Shown piece by piece: positions 30,066 through 41,041 of a DNA stretch of 64,000 nucleotides. Where the stretch lies: positions 16,353,808 to 16,417,807 of the forward strand of contig NC_088315.1 in the NCBI RefSeq assembly GCF_910592395.1, given 5' to 3'. The notes under the pieces were generated by a model, which worked only from the letters and a program-made list of their open reading frames with translations, searched no databases and was not told where the DNA came from. A program made the translations under genes and the position numbers. The DNA is from Lineus longissimus. Its lineage: Eukaryota > Nemertea > Pilidiophora > Heteronemertea > Lineidae. Numbering within the stretch: position 1 is the stretch's first letter; each line of letters opens with the position of its first letter.

Positions 30066-31658
30066 TGGGCTGAAAGCTACGGTCTCTCTCCATCCTGTCA
30101 TAGATGTCTTCATTGTAAATCTATATAGGTGGCAGCGTTCAGGAGAAATTACCGACACACATACTGTATGCATTGAATTAGCTGGCCTATATTCATCATT
30201 ATACATTTTCGTGGATGACTGGGGAAACAGACGCATGATCAGTCCCATAGGAATTCAAATGTGTGGCGCACCAAATCAGGTGATTCGAAATTTCCGCCAC
30301 ACTTACTTGGGAACTCAACTGGTTATCGATAGGCTGCAACACCAACAATTTAGACGGCGCGGATTTTTTGGCGACTAAATGTTGAATATCTGCAAAAATC
30401 AAGTTGCTAATCCACCAAATCAGGGTGAAAGGCGAATATCATTGTTAATGCGATGCTGCTGTGAAAAAGTGTAGCATTTGATGGCGCCAGCAAGCTAAAA
30501 TGTGTACATGCACATCGCGTTTTGACAGCTTGACCTCCACAAGCAAACAACCGACTTAATATAAGATTACTACGCTATACATCGGCGATGTATGGAACAA
30601 AATGGGTGTTAAATAAAAAATGTATTCATCAGGTTATAGCGGCTATTAGTAAATTCAAGTGGGCGAATCAAGCTGAGATTAATCTGAGGGATCTAGACAG
30701 AAAAGCATTGTCTTTTTGGACGTTAGTCGTTACAAACATGAGAACTAATTTGTTCACGCAGATGCATACATGGGACTATAGAGGAGTAAAAACGAATAAC
30801 CAAGCACAGATGGTGGACATAATATTGATGGTTCGCAATCGATCCACCAAAAAAGAATCAGTCATTCACGTCGTCCAAGATAGAAGATTAAAGAGGTTTC
30901 GAGCCATCACATTTAGCTGGCCGACTACGTTTAGGTCATCAGTTTTTGAGGTCTAGTGACGTATACACAGATTATTTCGAGAAGACCTATCTGGAACTAC
31001 ATAGATAAAGGTGAGCGTCAGACGAGTAGAAAAACAGCGTGATTCTATCAATAATGCGATGATCCATGATTAATCGGTCACATAGATTATAATTCAAATG
31101 AATTATTGATTTCCATGTTCATTTCATGTGCGGCATTATTTGGTCCTTTGGTGTAAAATTTGGCTTTTGAATGTACGCATGTAACCGTTCAAAGTGCCTC
31201 GTCGTTTCTTTACAAAGAAAGGCGGGTGCAAAAGGTGTTTCGAAGTCACACGGTTTGGTGAACGATGACTATTAGGTAATCAGTTTATGCTGTGCTGTGA
31301 CGTATTACACCCAGTACTATAAGTTGACGGGTTTAGATCCACAGCAAACGACCAGTAGAGAGCTGGATACACACAACATAGAAACGGTTAGTAAACATGG
31401 TACAAATTGCTTGAATAAATTTACCAAATCAAATTTATTGCATACATTTATTTATTTGGGCATGTAGGCCTAACATTTCATGCACTGGGAATGATGTGGA
31501 TGTTGTAGACCTACTAGTATTTCGCTTTTGAAATGCCGAGACAAGCAGAGGAGCCATGTGTCATGTGTGTAGGCCAGGAGTGGTTGAACACAGGCAAAGG
31601 GTTCCACATGGGATCTATAAAAAGCCTATGTAGGATTCTATGAAAATTCATTATACAC

Positions 31659-31711
31659 AGTGTGTCCCAGAAAGTTTTCGCTCATTCTTGTCAAGGAATG
31701 AGGGACACACT
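31659..31711. repeat. Small hairpin upstream of the Myb-like gene
   Basis: Ten-base arms agtgtgtccc and gggacacact enclose a loop that itself contains tcattcttg...gaatga. It sits just upstream of the TATA-like box and could be a transposase-binding or promoter element. Confidence 0.5.
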
Positions 31712-31724
31712 TTCTGCGACGCCC

Positions 31725-31730
31725 TATAAA
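31725..31730 (+). promoter_or_regulatory. TATA-like box of the Myb-like gene
   Basis: TATAAA in the context ccctataaaggcgggg, about 100 bases upstream of the ATG at 31833; a tttcag acceptor at 31829 suggests a 5'UTR intron between them. Confidence 0.4.
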
Positions 31731-31832
31731 GGCGGGGCCAACGAAAATGGTAACTAGGATTTCCATATAAATGTTTGGAAAGAAAAATATTATTTTTGGG
31801 GTACTAAAATAATTGTGATTATATTTCAGAGA

Positions 31833-32981
31833 ATGGACGCTGGCGAAGGAACATCGGCCGCAAAAGCCAAGCCGATTCGCTTTTATCCAGCCCTGGATAT
31901 TTTTCTGTTGAGAGAGATGGTTGCAAGGCAACCATCTTCAAAGGTTGGCTGGGATACTCTACATAAAAATGTAAACGCAGCCTTGCAGCAAACAAACCTA
32001 AACCATTATGTCACCCTCCGAGCATGCAAAGACAGGGTTCGAACCTTACAACAGGCACATAGAAAGGACGAAATGAATTCCCTGAGGGGGTAAGTATGTT
32101 TCTAATTTGCATCCTTGCCATGTTTGTAAAGTGATTTTTAATGTAAAAGATAATTATAACATTCAGTTTTGCTCCAAACAAATCTTGAAAAGTCTTGGGG
32201 TCTGTTTACAAATTTCTATGGTGCCACAGAAAGTTTCTTCCTTGCTCCTGATATAAACATATTCTGGGACACTCTGTTTACAATTTATATGGAAATACAA
32301 TAATTTTTATGGGGAAGTTTTGCTTGTGTAAAGCACTTCATTCTGTACAGTCGTTTTTCTTTCAGGTCCGGAACTGATGAGGAGTTCAATGAGAGAACCC
32401 AGCTTCTGACCGAGCTGGCCGAGCTAGCTGATGAAGAAAAGTCCAAAAAGGCGGCAGACAAGACTGATGCTGATATGAAAGACAAGCAGGGCAAAGACAT
32501 TCGCAAGGCTGCTATGGAAACACTTGTTCAGACAAGAAAGAAAAACGACGATTATGAACAACAAGGTTAGTTAGACACAGATTCAGGCCTAAATTTTACT
32601 CCACAGGTTGCAAAACGTTACTGGTTTTATGTGGAAACCTTTGACTGCATGGGAGTAGGTGTGATTTAAATTGTAATCATAGGAATGAAGGTCCTAGGAA
32701 CAATAGTAATGGTATAGATCAGGAATTTTTGTTCCTGCATCTATGCTACAACAATATAGTAACCCACAAGAATTTAATTATGGTAATTTTGTTTTCAGAT
32801 GAACATGCTACCACCAAAAAAACGGCGTGCTGATACATCCGCAGATTACGTGCAGTACCTTAAAGAAAAATTGGAATTGGACAAAGAACGGTTGAATGTC
32901 GAACGCATGGAAAGGGAGGCAAGGGTCGAGAAAGACAAACAAATGATGGAATTGATGATTTCTTTTGCAAAGAAATCATAA
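31833..32981 (+). pseudogene. Harbinger Myb/SANT-like accessory protein, three exons, frameshifted
   Basis: Exon 1 (31833-32089) starts MDAGEGTSAAKAKPIRF and encodes the SANT-like trihelix (LLREMVARQ, GWDTLHKNVNAAL, VTLRACKDRVRTL). The donor is GGgtaagt. Exon 2 (32366-32565, acceptor tttctttcag) continues in phase with an acidic coiled-coil (LLTELAELADEEKSKKAA). Exon 3 (from 32799, acceptor ttttcag) encodes a Lys/Glu/Arg-rich helix (VQYLKEKLELDKERLNVE). The correct phase runs into a stop after an A7 tract at about 32816-32822. One base fewer would keep KKRR and the helix in frame, so a one-base slippage has broken the gene. In Harbinger elements this protein carries the transposase to the nucleus and to the DNA ends. 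Confidence 0.7.
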
Positions 32982-33006
32982 GGTGTTAAAAAAGTGTACC
33001 CCCCAG

Positions 33007-33126
33007 CTCTCTAAATCTCATGGAGTGAGTTTCACTCCATATTGGGTCCCGGGAAGGCCCACTCCATGAAATGGTCCTTCCCGGGACCCAATATGAAGTG
33101 AAACTCACTCCATGAGATTTAGAGAG
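33007..33126. terminator. Long hairpin between convergent Harbinger genes
   Basis: Two 51-base arms (33007-33057 and 33076-33126) pair with a single mismatch around an 18-base loop. The arms contain tctcatggagtgagtttcac and ttgggtcccgggaagg. Placed between the 3' ends of the Myb-like and transposase genes, the hairpin could act in 3'-end formation or separate convergent transcripts, or be a nested palindromic MITE. Function is inferred from position. Confidence 0.6.
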
Positions 33127-33187
33127 ATGCTCTATTGTCTAATATTCCTGGCTCATCACTCTAAAAACGAAAGAATCGTATTTGTGT

Positions 33188-33277
33188 CTAAAGAGTTGTT
33201 TTAACTCCCAAAGAGCGTGTGTGGTCAGTGTTCTTTGAAAGAGCACTAACCACACAAGCTGTTAAAACAACTATTTA
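33188..33277. repeat. Second imperfect palindrome between convergent genes
   Basis: Outer arms (ctaaa...agttgttttaac / gttaaaacaac...tttag) and inner arms (gtgtggtcagtg / cactaaccacac) enclose a loop ttctttgaaagag. Confidence 0.65.
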
Positions 33278-33440
33278 GATGAAAATGCAACTCTTTAGTT
33301 TTTCGATCCAAAGTACAAAATATAACTTGCCATTGTCATTTCGAATGTACATGTACATGTATGTTACATAAGGCCTATATATTTTGGCAATAAAACAGTC
33401 ATTGTTCAGACCTTTGTGTTGGACTTTGTTTTCAAACATT

Positions 33441-34511
33441 TCAGACCAGATAGTTCTCCAAGGTTGGAGGATCTAGGTGGAAGTACTGACTGGTCTGGTT
33501 ACCATAGAGACATGTGCGGCAGTTGAGGAGCAGGCCACCAACCATGTAGTACTTGGCCACGGGAGACAAGAGAACCTTCAAATTCTTACGAAAGTCCAAA
33601 AATGCAAAATTTCGGACCAAGTTCCCAAATTCCCATTCCACACACTCGCGCACGGAAGACATCCTAGTGTTGAATTCTTCCTCTCCAGCCATTAGATTCG
33701 CCCCTCTGAATGGACTGAGAAGATACCTCCTGATCGGATACGCCGGGTCCCCATAAAGCGAAAATGGAACACCACCTCGATCGGTGGCATCTCTATACTC
33801 CATCTGTTCCATCAAGTGACTTTCACGAAGTAAGGCACAGTCGTGCCTCCGTCCTTCCATTGGACCATAGAGATGTCCTATCAAGCCACATGGTAGGACC
33901 ACCGATTGAAATTTAAGCGCATGTATTCGTTTGTGGCCGTTATAACAAACACGCTGGTGGATTGTTGGCCTACAAATCGGGCGTATGGTTCCGTCAACAA
34001 AACCAATGCAGTTTCGCAGTGGTGCGCCTTTCTCGTGAACTGCGTCTGCATATACCTGGAGTTATGCAGGGTCGAATCATGGGTTGTCTAGTGTCCGCAA
34101 ACGGTGCTGATGGTCGTTATATAGAAGATCAACTGTGTGGTTGATGATCATGGAGAGGGAAGATAAAGGTCGGCCAAAAAACTGTTCCAACTCACAAAGT
34201 CGATTTGGATACGCAAACCTTCTTAACACCATGCACAATGCGTCAACTCCACTGCAAGTGCAACCATTACTCACCGTAATATGTTCAGGGAGTCCCAGCA
34301 ACACAGACAGGCGAACTATGTCGTCCTTCCAAAAACGAAAGTTTTTCCAGCACTCGAACATAGTTTGGTCCGCCAAGTTTAATCTTGGCCACGCATGGTC
34401 ATAAGTTATGCCTCTTGGTGGGTCTAAATTTTGATTGGCTAGGAGAAAATACACAAACTCGTCATCCTCATCTTCCATTGCCATTTTCATCAAGTCCATG
34501 TTGTTGGCCAT
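33441..34511 (-). pseudogene. PIF/Harbinger DDE transposase (DDE_Tnp_4), two in-frame stops
   Basis: One frame from the ATG at 34511 to 33441 would give about 356 residues, normal for Harbinger transposases. The N-terminus (MANNMDLMKMAMEDEDDE) is followed by a helix-turn-helix-like region (LRRFAYPNRLCELEQFFGR). The catalytic part has IGFVDGTIRPICRP (first Asp), GPMEGRRHDCAL (second Asp), YGDPAYP and RECVEWEFGNL (catalytic Glu), so the triad is intact. TGA at 34077-34079 replaces what is usually a Trp codon, and TAA lies at 34062-34064. No intron is evident. Apart from these two stops the frame is open, so the gene died recently. Confidence 0.85.
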
Positions 34512-34919
34512 CCCTCGAATCTACAAAGTATATAGGCCTAATCGTAGGCTTAGAAGAATGTATACCCTTAACCTATAGGCCTACCTAATATAGGTCTGCA
34601 TGTATGTACATGTACGCCTTGTGCAGACGTCTGATTGGCCAAGACTGAATGTTATTTGAGCGTTTGTGTGCCCTAAATATTCGAGCCTTAACAGGCCCAA
34701 TGAAATTGACCTACCCAAATTCAATTCCCCAGGCCTACTATCCACTATTCAGAAAATCCCCCGGAGAAATCAACTAATTAGCAAAAGAGTGCTATCCGTA
34801 GACTGGCTTAGCGGACAATTTTCGAAAACACTTCCAGAAAAATGTTAGACGATTACGGTTACAGATAGCTAAATGTAGTCGGTCAGCTAAGTGTGAAGGC
34901 TCGAAACCTCTCTAGTATC

Positions 34920-34933
34920 GTTGTCACGGCAAC
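34920..34933. promoter_or_regulatory. RFX X-box-like palindrome, unit 1
   Basis: GTTGTCACGGCAAC, close to the RFX X-box consensus (two inverted half-sites, GTTGYC and GGCAAC). It lies 192 bases from the mid-point start used here (35125 minus 34933) and is conserved at the same distance in units 2 and 3. The right end of the Harbinger element is 7 bases upstream. Confidence 0.5.
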
Positions 34934-35124
34934 GGTTACCCTCTATAGTCCCTTGCTTTCAGGTGTCAATGCCTCGATCATCGTTCAAGGTCTAACCAAA
35001 TTTGATATCAGGCGGACAAGTCAATATACTAGTTTATAATTAGATCATCTGTTATGAACTTAATCCATGGTTCTGGCGACTACCATCCATCAACATAATA
35101 ACTGCATCCAAACACACCCTATCC

Positions 35125-35221
35125 ATGATGCCTAAATATCTGATGTTGGCTGCAGTAATTGGTCTCGGATTTCGAGCATTTCTAGCGAATCAAATAACTT
35201 TCCACTCGTTAGGCTTGCAAC
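35125..35221 (+). CDS. Signal-peptide exon, unit 1
   Basis: The first ATG of MMPKYLMLAAVIGLGFRAFL starts a typical signal peptide: basic n-region, hydrophobic core LMLAAVIGLGF, small residue before the likely cut (FLA|NQ). The exon ends in phase 1 at a strong donor (caac|gtaagtat). The same 97 bases are open in units 2 and 3, with one replacement (NQI to NQR). It is probably exon 1 of a secreted or membrane protein of the LamG/PAN family described below. Phase 1 does not fit the phase-2 start of the LamG exon downstream, so an unseen exon or another partner must follow. Confidence 0.6.
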
Positions 35222-36024
35222 GTAAGTATATACATGTATAAGAGGTAACTGTCGACAATATTACCAGTTCGCCTCACAAATACGGGGTATCAGACCTTCA
35301 AACTGCAGAGTCCCTTTTGAGAATTCAGGAACAAATTTGGGCCACGGAGTTTCCTGAGTATCTTTTTTTTTATTTTGCCATCAAATGCAGCCGTTATGAC
35401 ATGGAATTTTGATGGCAGCTCACGAGACATAAGGTAGTAAGGGCTCTCCAATATGCCGGATGAGATTTATGATATAGCCAAGTGGTGAATCAGACTTGAC
35501 TTGGTTCCCAAAATTATCATTTACCTAGACATATTATGTCCACTCAATTTTGGATTTATAGTTATCGCCGTTGAATGGCGTGTGTTACCAATAGCCAAAC
35601 TGCTACTTCACATCAAATGACCCCTGTTACCTGGAAGTACGCATGATTAGAATGGTCCTCTTGTATGCCGAATTTGACTTATGTGACCTGGAAATACGCA
35701 ATAAATCGGAGGGTCGTCTCGACAATATCGTGAAATCTTGGAATTTATTGAATATTCAAAGCCTTACTGTAAACAGCACATAAGATGTCTTAAGCATTGG
35801 TCGTCTTCGGAATTTATTGATAAAGAGAAAGTAAGTTTTGGTAAGGTTTTGCCAAACTGAAGAATATTCATCCCTAAGATAAAACTATTTATTTGTCCCT
35901 CAAATCCTGGCTTGGTCATTCTCCTTCACCGGGTCGTCTTTTGAAGTCGAAGAGCTTCGTCCTTTCTACCTTTGTCATGTTATATGCATGCATTGATTGA
36001 CTTCCTTTCATTCAATGGTTACAG

Positions 36025-36602
36025 AATGCTTCATGGAAAGAGTGCATCTTATGTCAACGCATCTATTTTTGGGCGGGTAATGACTTTCAATAATGGCAGA
36101 GAACACCGGCAGTGCGTAAGGGCCCCAGCGGCCAATCTCGGAGGCGGTTGGTTGACTGTTACGTTCTACTTCAGACCGAAATATAGAGATGTCACACAGT
36201 TACTGATCACATTCATGAATCGAAAGGAATATGTTAATTTACGCTTTAACAGTCAGTATTTTGACGTGTTTTTGGGCACGAGGAGTGGTCCAAATAGAAA
36301 CAACGTTTTTACCTATAAATCAGGTTGTTTGTTCTTCGATCAATGGCATCAGTTTATTTTCATGGTGAACGTTTTGAAGGAAGTATGTAACCTTACTATT
36401 GATGGGAGACAGCTTGAGCAAGATAGTTCTTGGAAAAGGGTGTTCAAGGATATCAGTTGGAGAGGAATAACGATAATTGGGTGCCATTTTAGAAGTCATA
36501 AAAGTCATTGCAGGCAGTGTTATTTTCGAGGAGATATCGCCCAAATAGTTATCTATCGAACCAAACTAAGTGATGAACAATTGAGGAGTATTCATGACGA
36601 CT
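36025..36602 (+). CDS. LamG/concanavalin-like domain exon, unit 1
   Basis: This is a 578-base exon bounded by an acceptor (caatggttacag) and a donor (gact|gtaagt); it enters in phase 2 and leaves in phase 1. It encodes about 192 residues with the plan of a LamG/pentraxin-like jelly roll: VNASIFGRVMTFNNG, then LGGGWLTVTFYFRP, LITFMNRKEYVNLRF, LFFDQWHQFIFMVN, LTIDGRQLEQ, and finally GDIAQIVIYRTKLSDEQLRS, the hallmark terminal strand of this fold. Such domains bind glycans or proteins outside the cell. Cysteines are frequent (HCRQCYF). Compared with unit 2, about 18 bases differ in the first 305, nearly all replacing residues. The open frame runs past the donor to 36700 by chance. Confidence 0.65.
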
Positions 36603-39577
36603 GTAAGTCCTTTCATTTTAATTTATTATCATTTTGTCGAATATGTAAGTTGAAAAGTGGAACTGATTTGGCAGCTCATGACGAGGCTTTTTTGGCCTAA
36701 TTAGAGACCTATGGCTCGCCAAATTGGCCATTACCATTTAATTTGGCCTCTTTAATCAGGACATCTCGCAATAGCGGAGAGCTTCTGTCAGTCCCAAGGG
36801 TGTCTTTGACAGAAAGGTATCACTGTATGTTATTTTCTGATTATATCAATCTCAGTTAGTGCATAATTTTAATTTGATAACATACATGCAATGTTCATGA
36901 AAGGCCGGTAGTCATGGTTGTTGCTTTATTTTGAGATTTGCTCAAATGATGGAGGTGAGGTCCGTGATTCTGTTGAGAGTGCCCCGTCTTCAGTCAGTCA
37001 ACAAAACTGAAAGTCCTTGTCCTGGCATTGGCTAAATTATTGTACGTAGCAACAGTTATAGTTGCTCCTACCAACTACCAAAACTATAAGTATTAGCAAA
37101 CATCAATATATTTTTTTATTGGGGGGGGGGGGGGGGCAGTATCAAGTCATCAGTTATACTAGTCGAGGGGGAGCGGGGACTGGGGATGTCTAAAGTGAGA
37201 GTGGCTAGTTCATTTATTGGAGGGAAAGAAAAACGCGATGCCTCAGAACGTTCTTCAAAACAAACTTTGATTAGAGCTTCAAATCATATCAAGTCATAAC
37301 CACTCAACTAAAAAACTGTAAAAACGAAATTGTGGCCACGTTTTATGTACACATTATAAACGCATGGATACATGTGGACTTGAAGAGAATCAATCAATAA
37401 TTCACTTGAACAATACCGGAAGAATATGTATGGTTAAATACAGAGATAAAGCACAATATAATCCACTGGATGTTGGTCGGTTTGGTATATAAGACAAGTG
37501 TTTCGTAAAATTCAAAGATGACAGTCTGATGGATAATGGGTCGACCTTCTCCAAAATGTAAACGATATAGACCTACATGCGGACCGAAATTTCCTCATAG
37601 TATGGTGTAATAAACAAAGTAAAGACGACGCATTAATAAACATGGTAAAGTAGTAAAATACATGTAGTAAATTGTCTATGACATGTGTATGAAGCAAACA
37701 CAGATTGATGAGAAAACTACAGACTGGTAGAAAAGTGTGTAATTGTACACCAATAACTATGAGGCCGGGAGATCAGTAGGCCCTTCTTATGAAATAGTTA
37801 AAATGTTTAAAGAATAATTAACGGAAAATAAACAAAAGAACTGAAATTCCTTGAGACACAAAATTCATTAATCAGTAGTACTGTCAGTGATTCCATTCGG
37901 TCCAGGCTTAAAGTTCCATTCCCGAATGTTATGTACTTACTTAGAGGAGGGGGTGGGGGTATATTTGGTCGCAACGAGCATATTACAGCATTGTTGAGAT
38001 TTGGACCATCGAGGCTGGAGCAAAAGTGTTGTCATCCTGTTCGGATTACTACGTAATATTAGCGACACGAATTGCCCTAGGCGAGAAATGTAAGCACCTT
38101 GGTTTTTCATTTTATTTCTGACTCTTGTTGTAGTTTTGGATTGATTCATTTTGCAGTTTTTAGGTTAAAACCTCTATAACGTGTCCGTGCGAGTGATTGG
38201 ACTGTTGTCTGCCTGTAAAATCTTTTTCTCTCCTTAGTTCGTACGCTTCGAGAAGGTATCGGTAGGTTTTATATGGTGTGGTAGAGAAGGTATCGGTAGG
38301 TTTTATATGGTGTGGTAGAGAACGGGAGTGTTTTACGTTGGAAGCTGTCGCAAAACACCTCATCAAAAACTGCAGTTGTTTGAAGGGGGTAGCCAATGGT
38401 AGCGAAGCATTTAGTCAGTTGGATCAAAATGACGACCATCCTTAATTCCTGGCCTGTCCCACGCCCACCCGCAAATCAAACCTACTACGTTGACCCTATC
38501 AGGCCCGTAAGCGCCGCGTACGACGACTACGCTACTTGTCAGTCACACCATCTCCTAGATCTCACATTTCTATAATTCTTTAAGATACTTGATGCCATAC
38601 CCCACCCCCTTCAAGACATTAGAAACCGTTTCGTTCAATAGAAACGGGATGCAAAATTGCGATAAAGTGCCGATAGATTTCTGTAAAAAAAACCAGAAAA
38701 ATCGAGCCAGCCTATAGGAAATGGCGATATCTCAGGAACGGGAGAACCGGAAAATGAAGGCAAACGCCTTCCGGCAATGTTCGAAAGTAGAGGAAAAAAC
38801 TGATGAATTAGACCCACTTAAGCATGTAGGAAGCTCGGTTGACCCACTTAAGCATGAAGGAGGCTCTGTTATTGACATATAAAGGTGTCCAGTTTACTCA
38901 AGGCGATAGGCAACCCCGAAAACATGGACTTCGCAACAGATTTACATCGACTAGTTTAAATTTTAAAAATGCATCACCAGTTCAATTTTCGTGGTGAAAA
39001 CGTGCAGTGTGGGAGAACTAGTTTCTAAATGTTGTCGGGGTTACAGGAGAGCATCCCGACTCTCCTACATACACTACGTTTGCAGCCGCACATAATATTC
39101 ACATGCGCTTTGCCCCTAAATATTTCCACTGAGAGATTTGATTGCTTTTCTCAGGGTTTTTTGTACACTGCATGAACCCTCGAACAGTTCGTTGATTTCT
39201 CATCACCAGACGAGCAAATACCGTCACTCAACAGTTGCTTTGTCGTTTTGAACAGCCCGATCGAAACCTTAGGCGGACTACGCTTTCTTGATCAATATTT
39301 TTAACCTCTGGTTGCTTTGAAACTCCTCTGGTCAGCTGACATTCTGCGGTGACAATGAGTTACAAAAACCACAAAAATACCCGTTGAAATGTTGGGTTAT
39401 TGGCCCCATGTAAACTTTAGTTGTAAAAAAACAGTATTGTATTTGCCCGCTAGCAAGTACTACTTCATCAATTTCTATCACGCCGTCCAAATATCATAAG
39501 GAGTTTTCTTATGCTTTTTGGAAATGTTCCAACCAACATTTTCTTTAATTCTTTGTAAAAACGCTTGTTATTCACAG
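36603..39577. other. Intronic or intergenic sequence of unit 1
   Basis: Matches 47149-50246 in unit 2. It contains a G run at about 37121-37136, a 35-base direct repeat (gagaaggtatcggtaggttt..., twice at 38250-38320 but once in unit 2) and a doubled word gacccacttaagcatg (38811, 38841). No exon with good splice sites was found. Confidence 0.5.
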
Positions 39578-39712
39578 AGGAGATGCAATTCAAGACAGGG
39601 TTTTATGATGAACCCGCAGAGTTGATCAGGACATTAAAATCAAGGTCGCAACTCGGGTGTGTATCAGAACATAAAAGTGTATGTCTTACAACTCATTATT
39701 TGGAAGCAAAAC
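39578..39712 (+). CDS. PAN-like exon, unit 1
   Basis: After a pyrimidine-rich acceptor (ttgttattcacag) the frame reads EMQFKTGFYDEPAELIRTL, then SRSQLGCVSEHKSVCLTTHYL, up to a donor at 39713 (gtacgt) or 39717 (gtatgt). The spacing of two cysteines with a following aromatic is like the core of PAN/apple domains, but the exon is short and the call is tentative. It enters in phase 1; with the unit's signal exon (ending c) the joined codon would be CAG, whereas with the LamG exon (ending t) it would be TAG, a stop. The 135 bases are identical in unit 2. Confidence 0.4.
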
Positions 39713-40566
39713 GTACGTATGTTGCTTTTGATGCGAAATTGATGCGATGTTGGTATTACCATCAACCCCGAGGAAGGATGTCGTATTAAATACAAGGAAA
39801 TCTTGGATTAGATATATATCGCCATTGGACAAAGTATATCCCTCAGCTTTACGCTAAAATTTAATGTTTAGTCTTATATGCATTATCACTAGTATAATGC
39901 AGGAAAAGTAGGCGAGATTATGTAGATTGGGTTGTTATCTCGATTTGACTCCACGGATAGACAATGCAAAATCTGCGACAAAAGTGCAAAGTGGGATTGA
40001 CTGAAATTTCGCATCTGTTCGGAGATGGCGGCGCTTGACCTAGAGCAGTGGCGCCACCAGTTCAAAAAGAATGACACTAAAATCACAACCTAGTAAAGAC
40101 AGGAAAACAATACGAATTGACTTGAGGCAAGACGAATATGTCACATCCCCCCCCCCACCAAAAGCATCTTGACCTGGGAAAAGATAGTAAAAGAAAATGA
40201 TCTCTACTATTAATAAATTGAACAGTAGAACCCCCAAGTAAAAGACATAGAGGCTAATTATACGTGCACCAGAATTAACACCGATATATGCACTAACATT
40301 TTACCAGCAAGTTTACCCTAAAAAAATATTAACTTAACGTAGTAACATCTCCGAAAACTGGCTTGATCATGATAAATACACATCATTTGTGTTCGCCATA
40401 TCTTTCACTACTCAAGTTACACGAATATATCAAAGGACTTGACATTGAAGCAAATTCACCCTCATTTGCGAGTAATAGCAAATGCCATTACAAATACGAC
40501 TACAGAAAAATTATCATCATCATCTGCACTGTGTGGCAGCGCCATGGAATCCTCAATTGAAACAAC

Positions 40567-40767
40567 ATGGCGGCAATTCAAAAATCGTGTAGAAAAAACC
40601 TGAACAAAAACAGTTTTTCACCTGAACAACAGCGATCCTACCTTCATTGGAGTATCAGATGGAAAGATGATTGTCAGCAAACTTTGGAGATGGCAGTGAC
40701 TAAATACCCAACCATTTGGCCTCAGAATCGAAAACAAATCCGAAAACGCCGGGTCGCCAATGATTAA
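40567..40767 (+). CDS. Small conserved ORF, unit 1
   Basis: The 66-codon frame begins ATGGCGGCAATTC after aacaac and encodes a basic peptide (MAAIQKSCRKNLNKN ... NRKQIRKRRVAND). The unit 2 copy (51238-51438) encodes the identical peptide. With such recent duplications identity proves little, so the coding status is uncertain. Confidence 0.2.
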   Translation: MAAIQKSCRKNLNKNSFSPEQQRSYLHWSIRWKDDCQQTLEMAVTKYPTIWPQNRKQIRKRRVAND

Positions 40768-41041
40768 ATCTATCGGGTCTAACTAAAAGCCAAGAACTAA
40801 CGCGGCCGAGATAGATCATCTGACCACGGAAGATCTCGCTCTTGACCAAATTAAAATTGGGGCCAGCATATCACTGATTCGTTCAAAGAATGACCGCATA
40901 GCAATGTGCTTTAAATGAATCGTCACCTAGAATAGCGTCGTCCTGGAAACATTCTGCATTGCTCATTCCCGCCATCGCCCGATTCATGATCATCAAACGC
41001 TGGTAGCTAGCTGATTGAAGCATTTTAAAAACCCATCGGTA

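Larger units (their letters stand above)
30892..34912. mobile_element. PIF/Harbinger transposon, nearly complete
   Basis: A 4.0 kb element with about 45-base imperfect inverted ends: agaggtttcgagccatcaca at 30892, and ggctcgaaacctct inverted at the right. The second blocks (ttagctggccgactac / gtagtcggtcagctaa) also match. It is absent from the same place in units 2 and 3 (near 45459 and 56123). It encodes the two classic Harbinger proteins on opposite strands and converging: a Myb/SANT-like protein (plus) and a DDE transposase (minus). The target duplication is not clean (TAA on the left, TAG on the right at best). Inactivating lesions are few: one A-tract frameshift in the Myb-like gene and two stops in the transposase. 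Confidence 0.85.

Noticed and set aside
30588-30956. 122-codon plus-strand ORF
   Set aside because: It crosses from unit sequence into the Harbinger inverted end at 30892, so the frame is a chance fusion created by the insertion.
35972-36024. Upstream extension of the LamG ORF (MSCYMHALIDFLSFNGYR)
   Set aside because: It runs through a pyrimidine-rich acceptor (tttcattcaatggttacag), so it is intron sequence.
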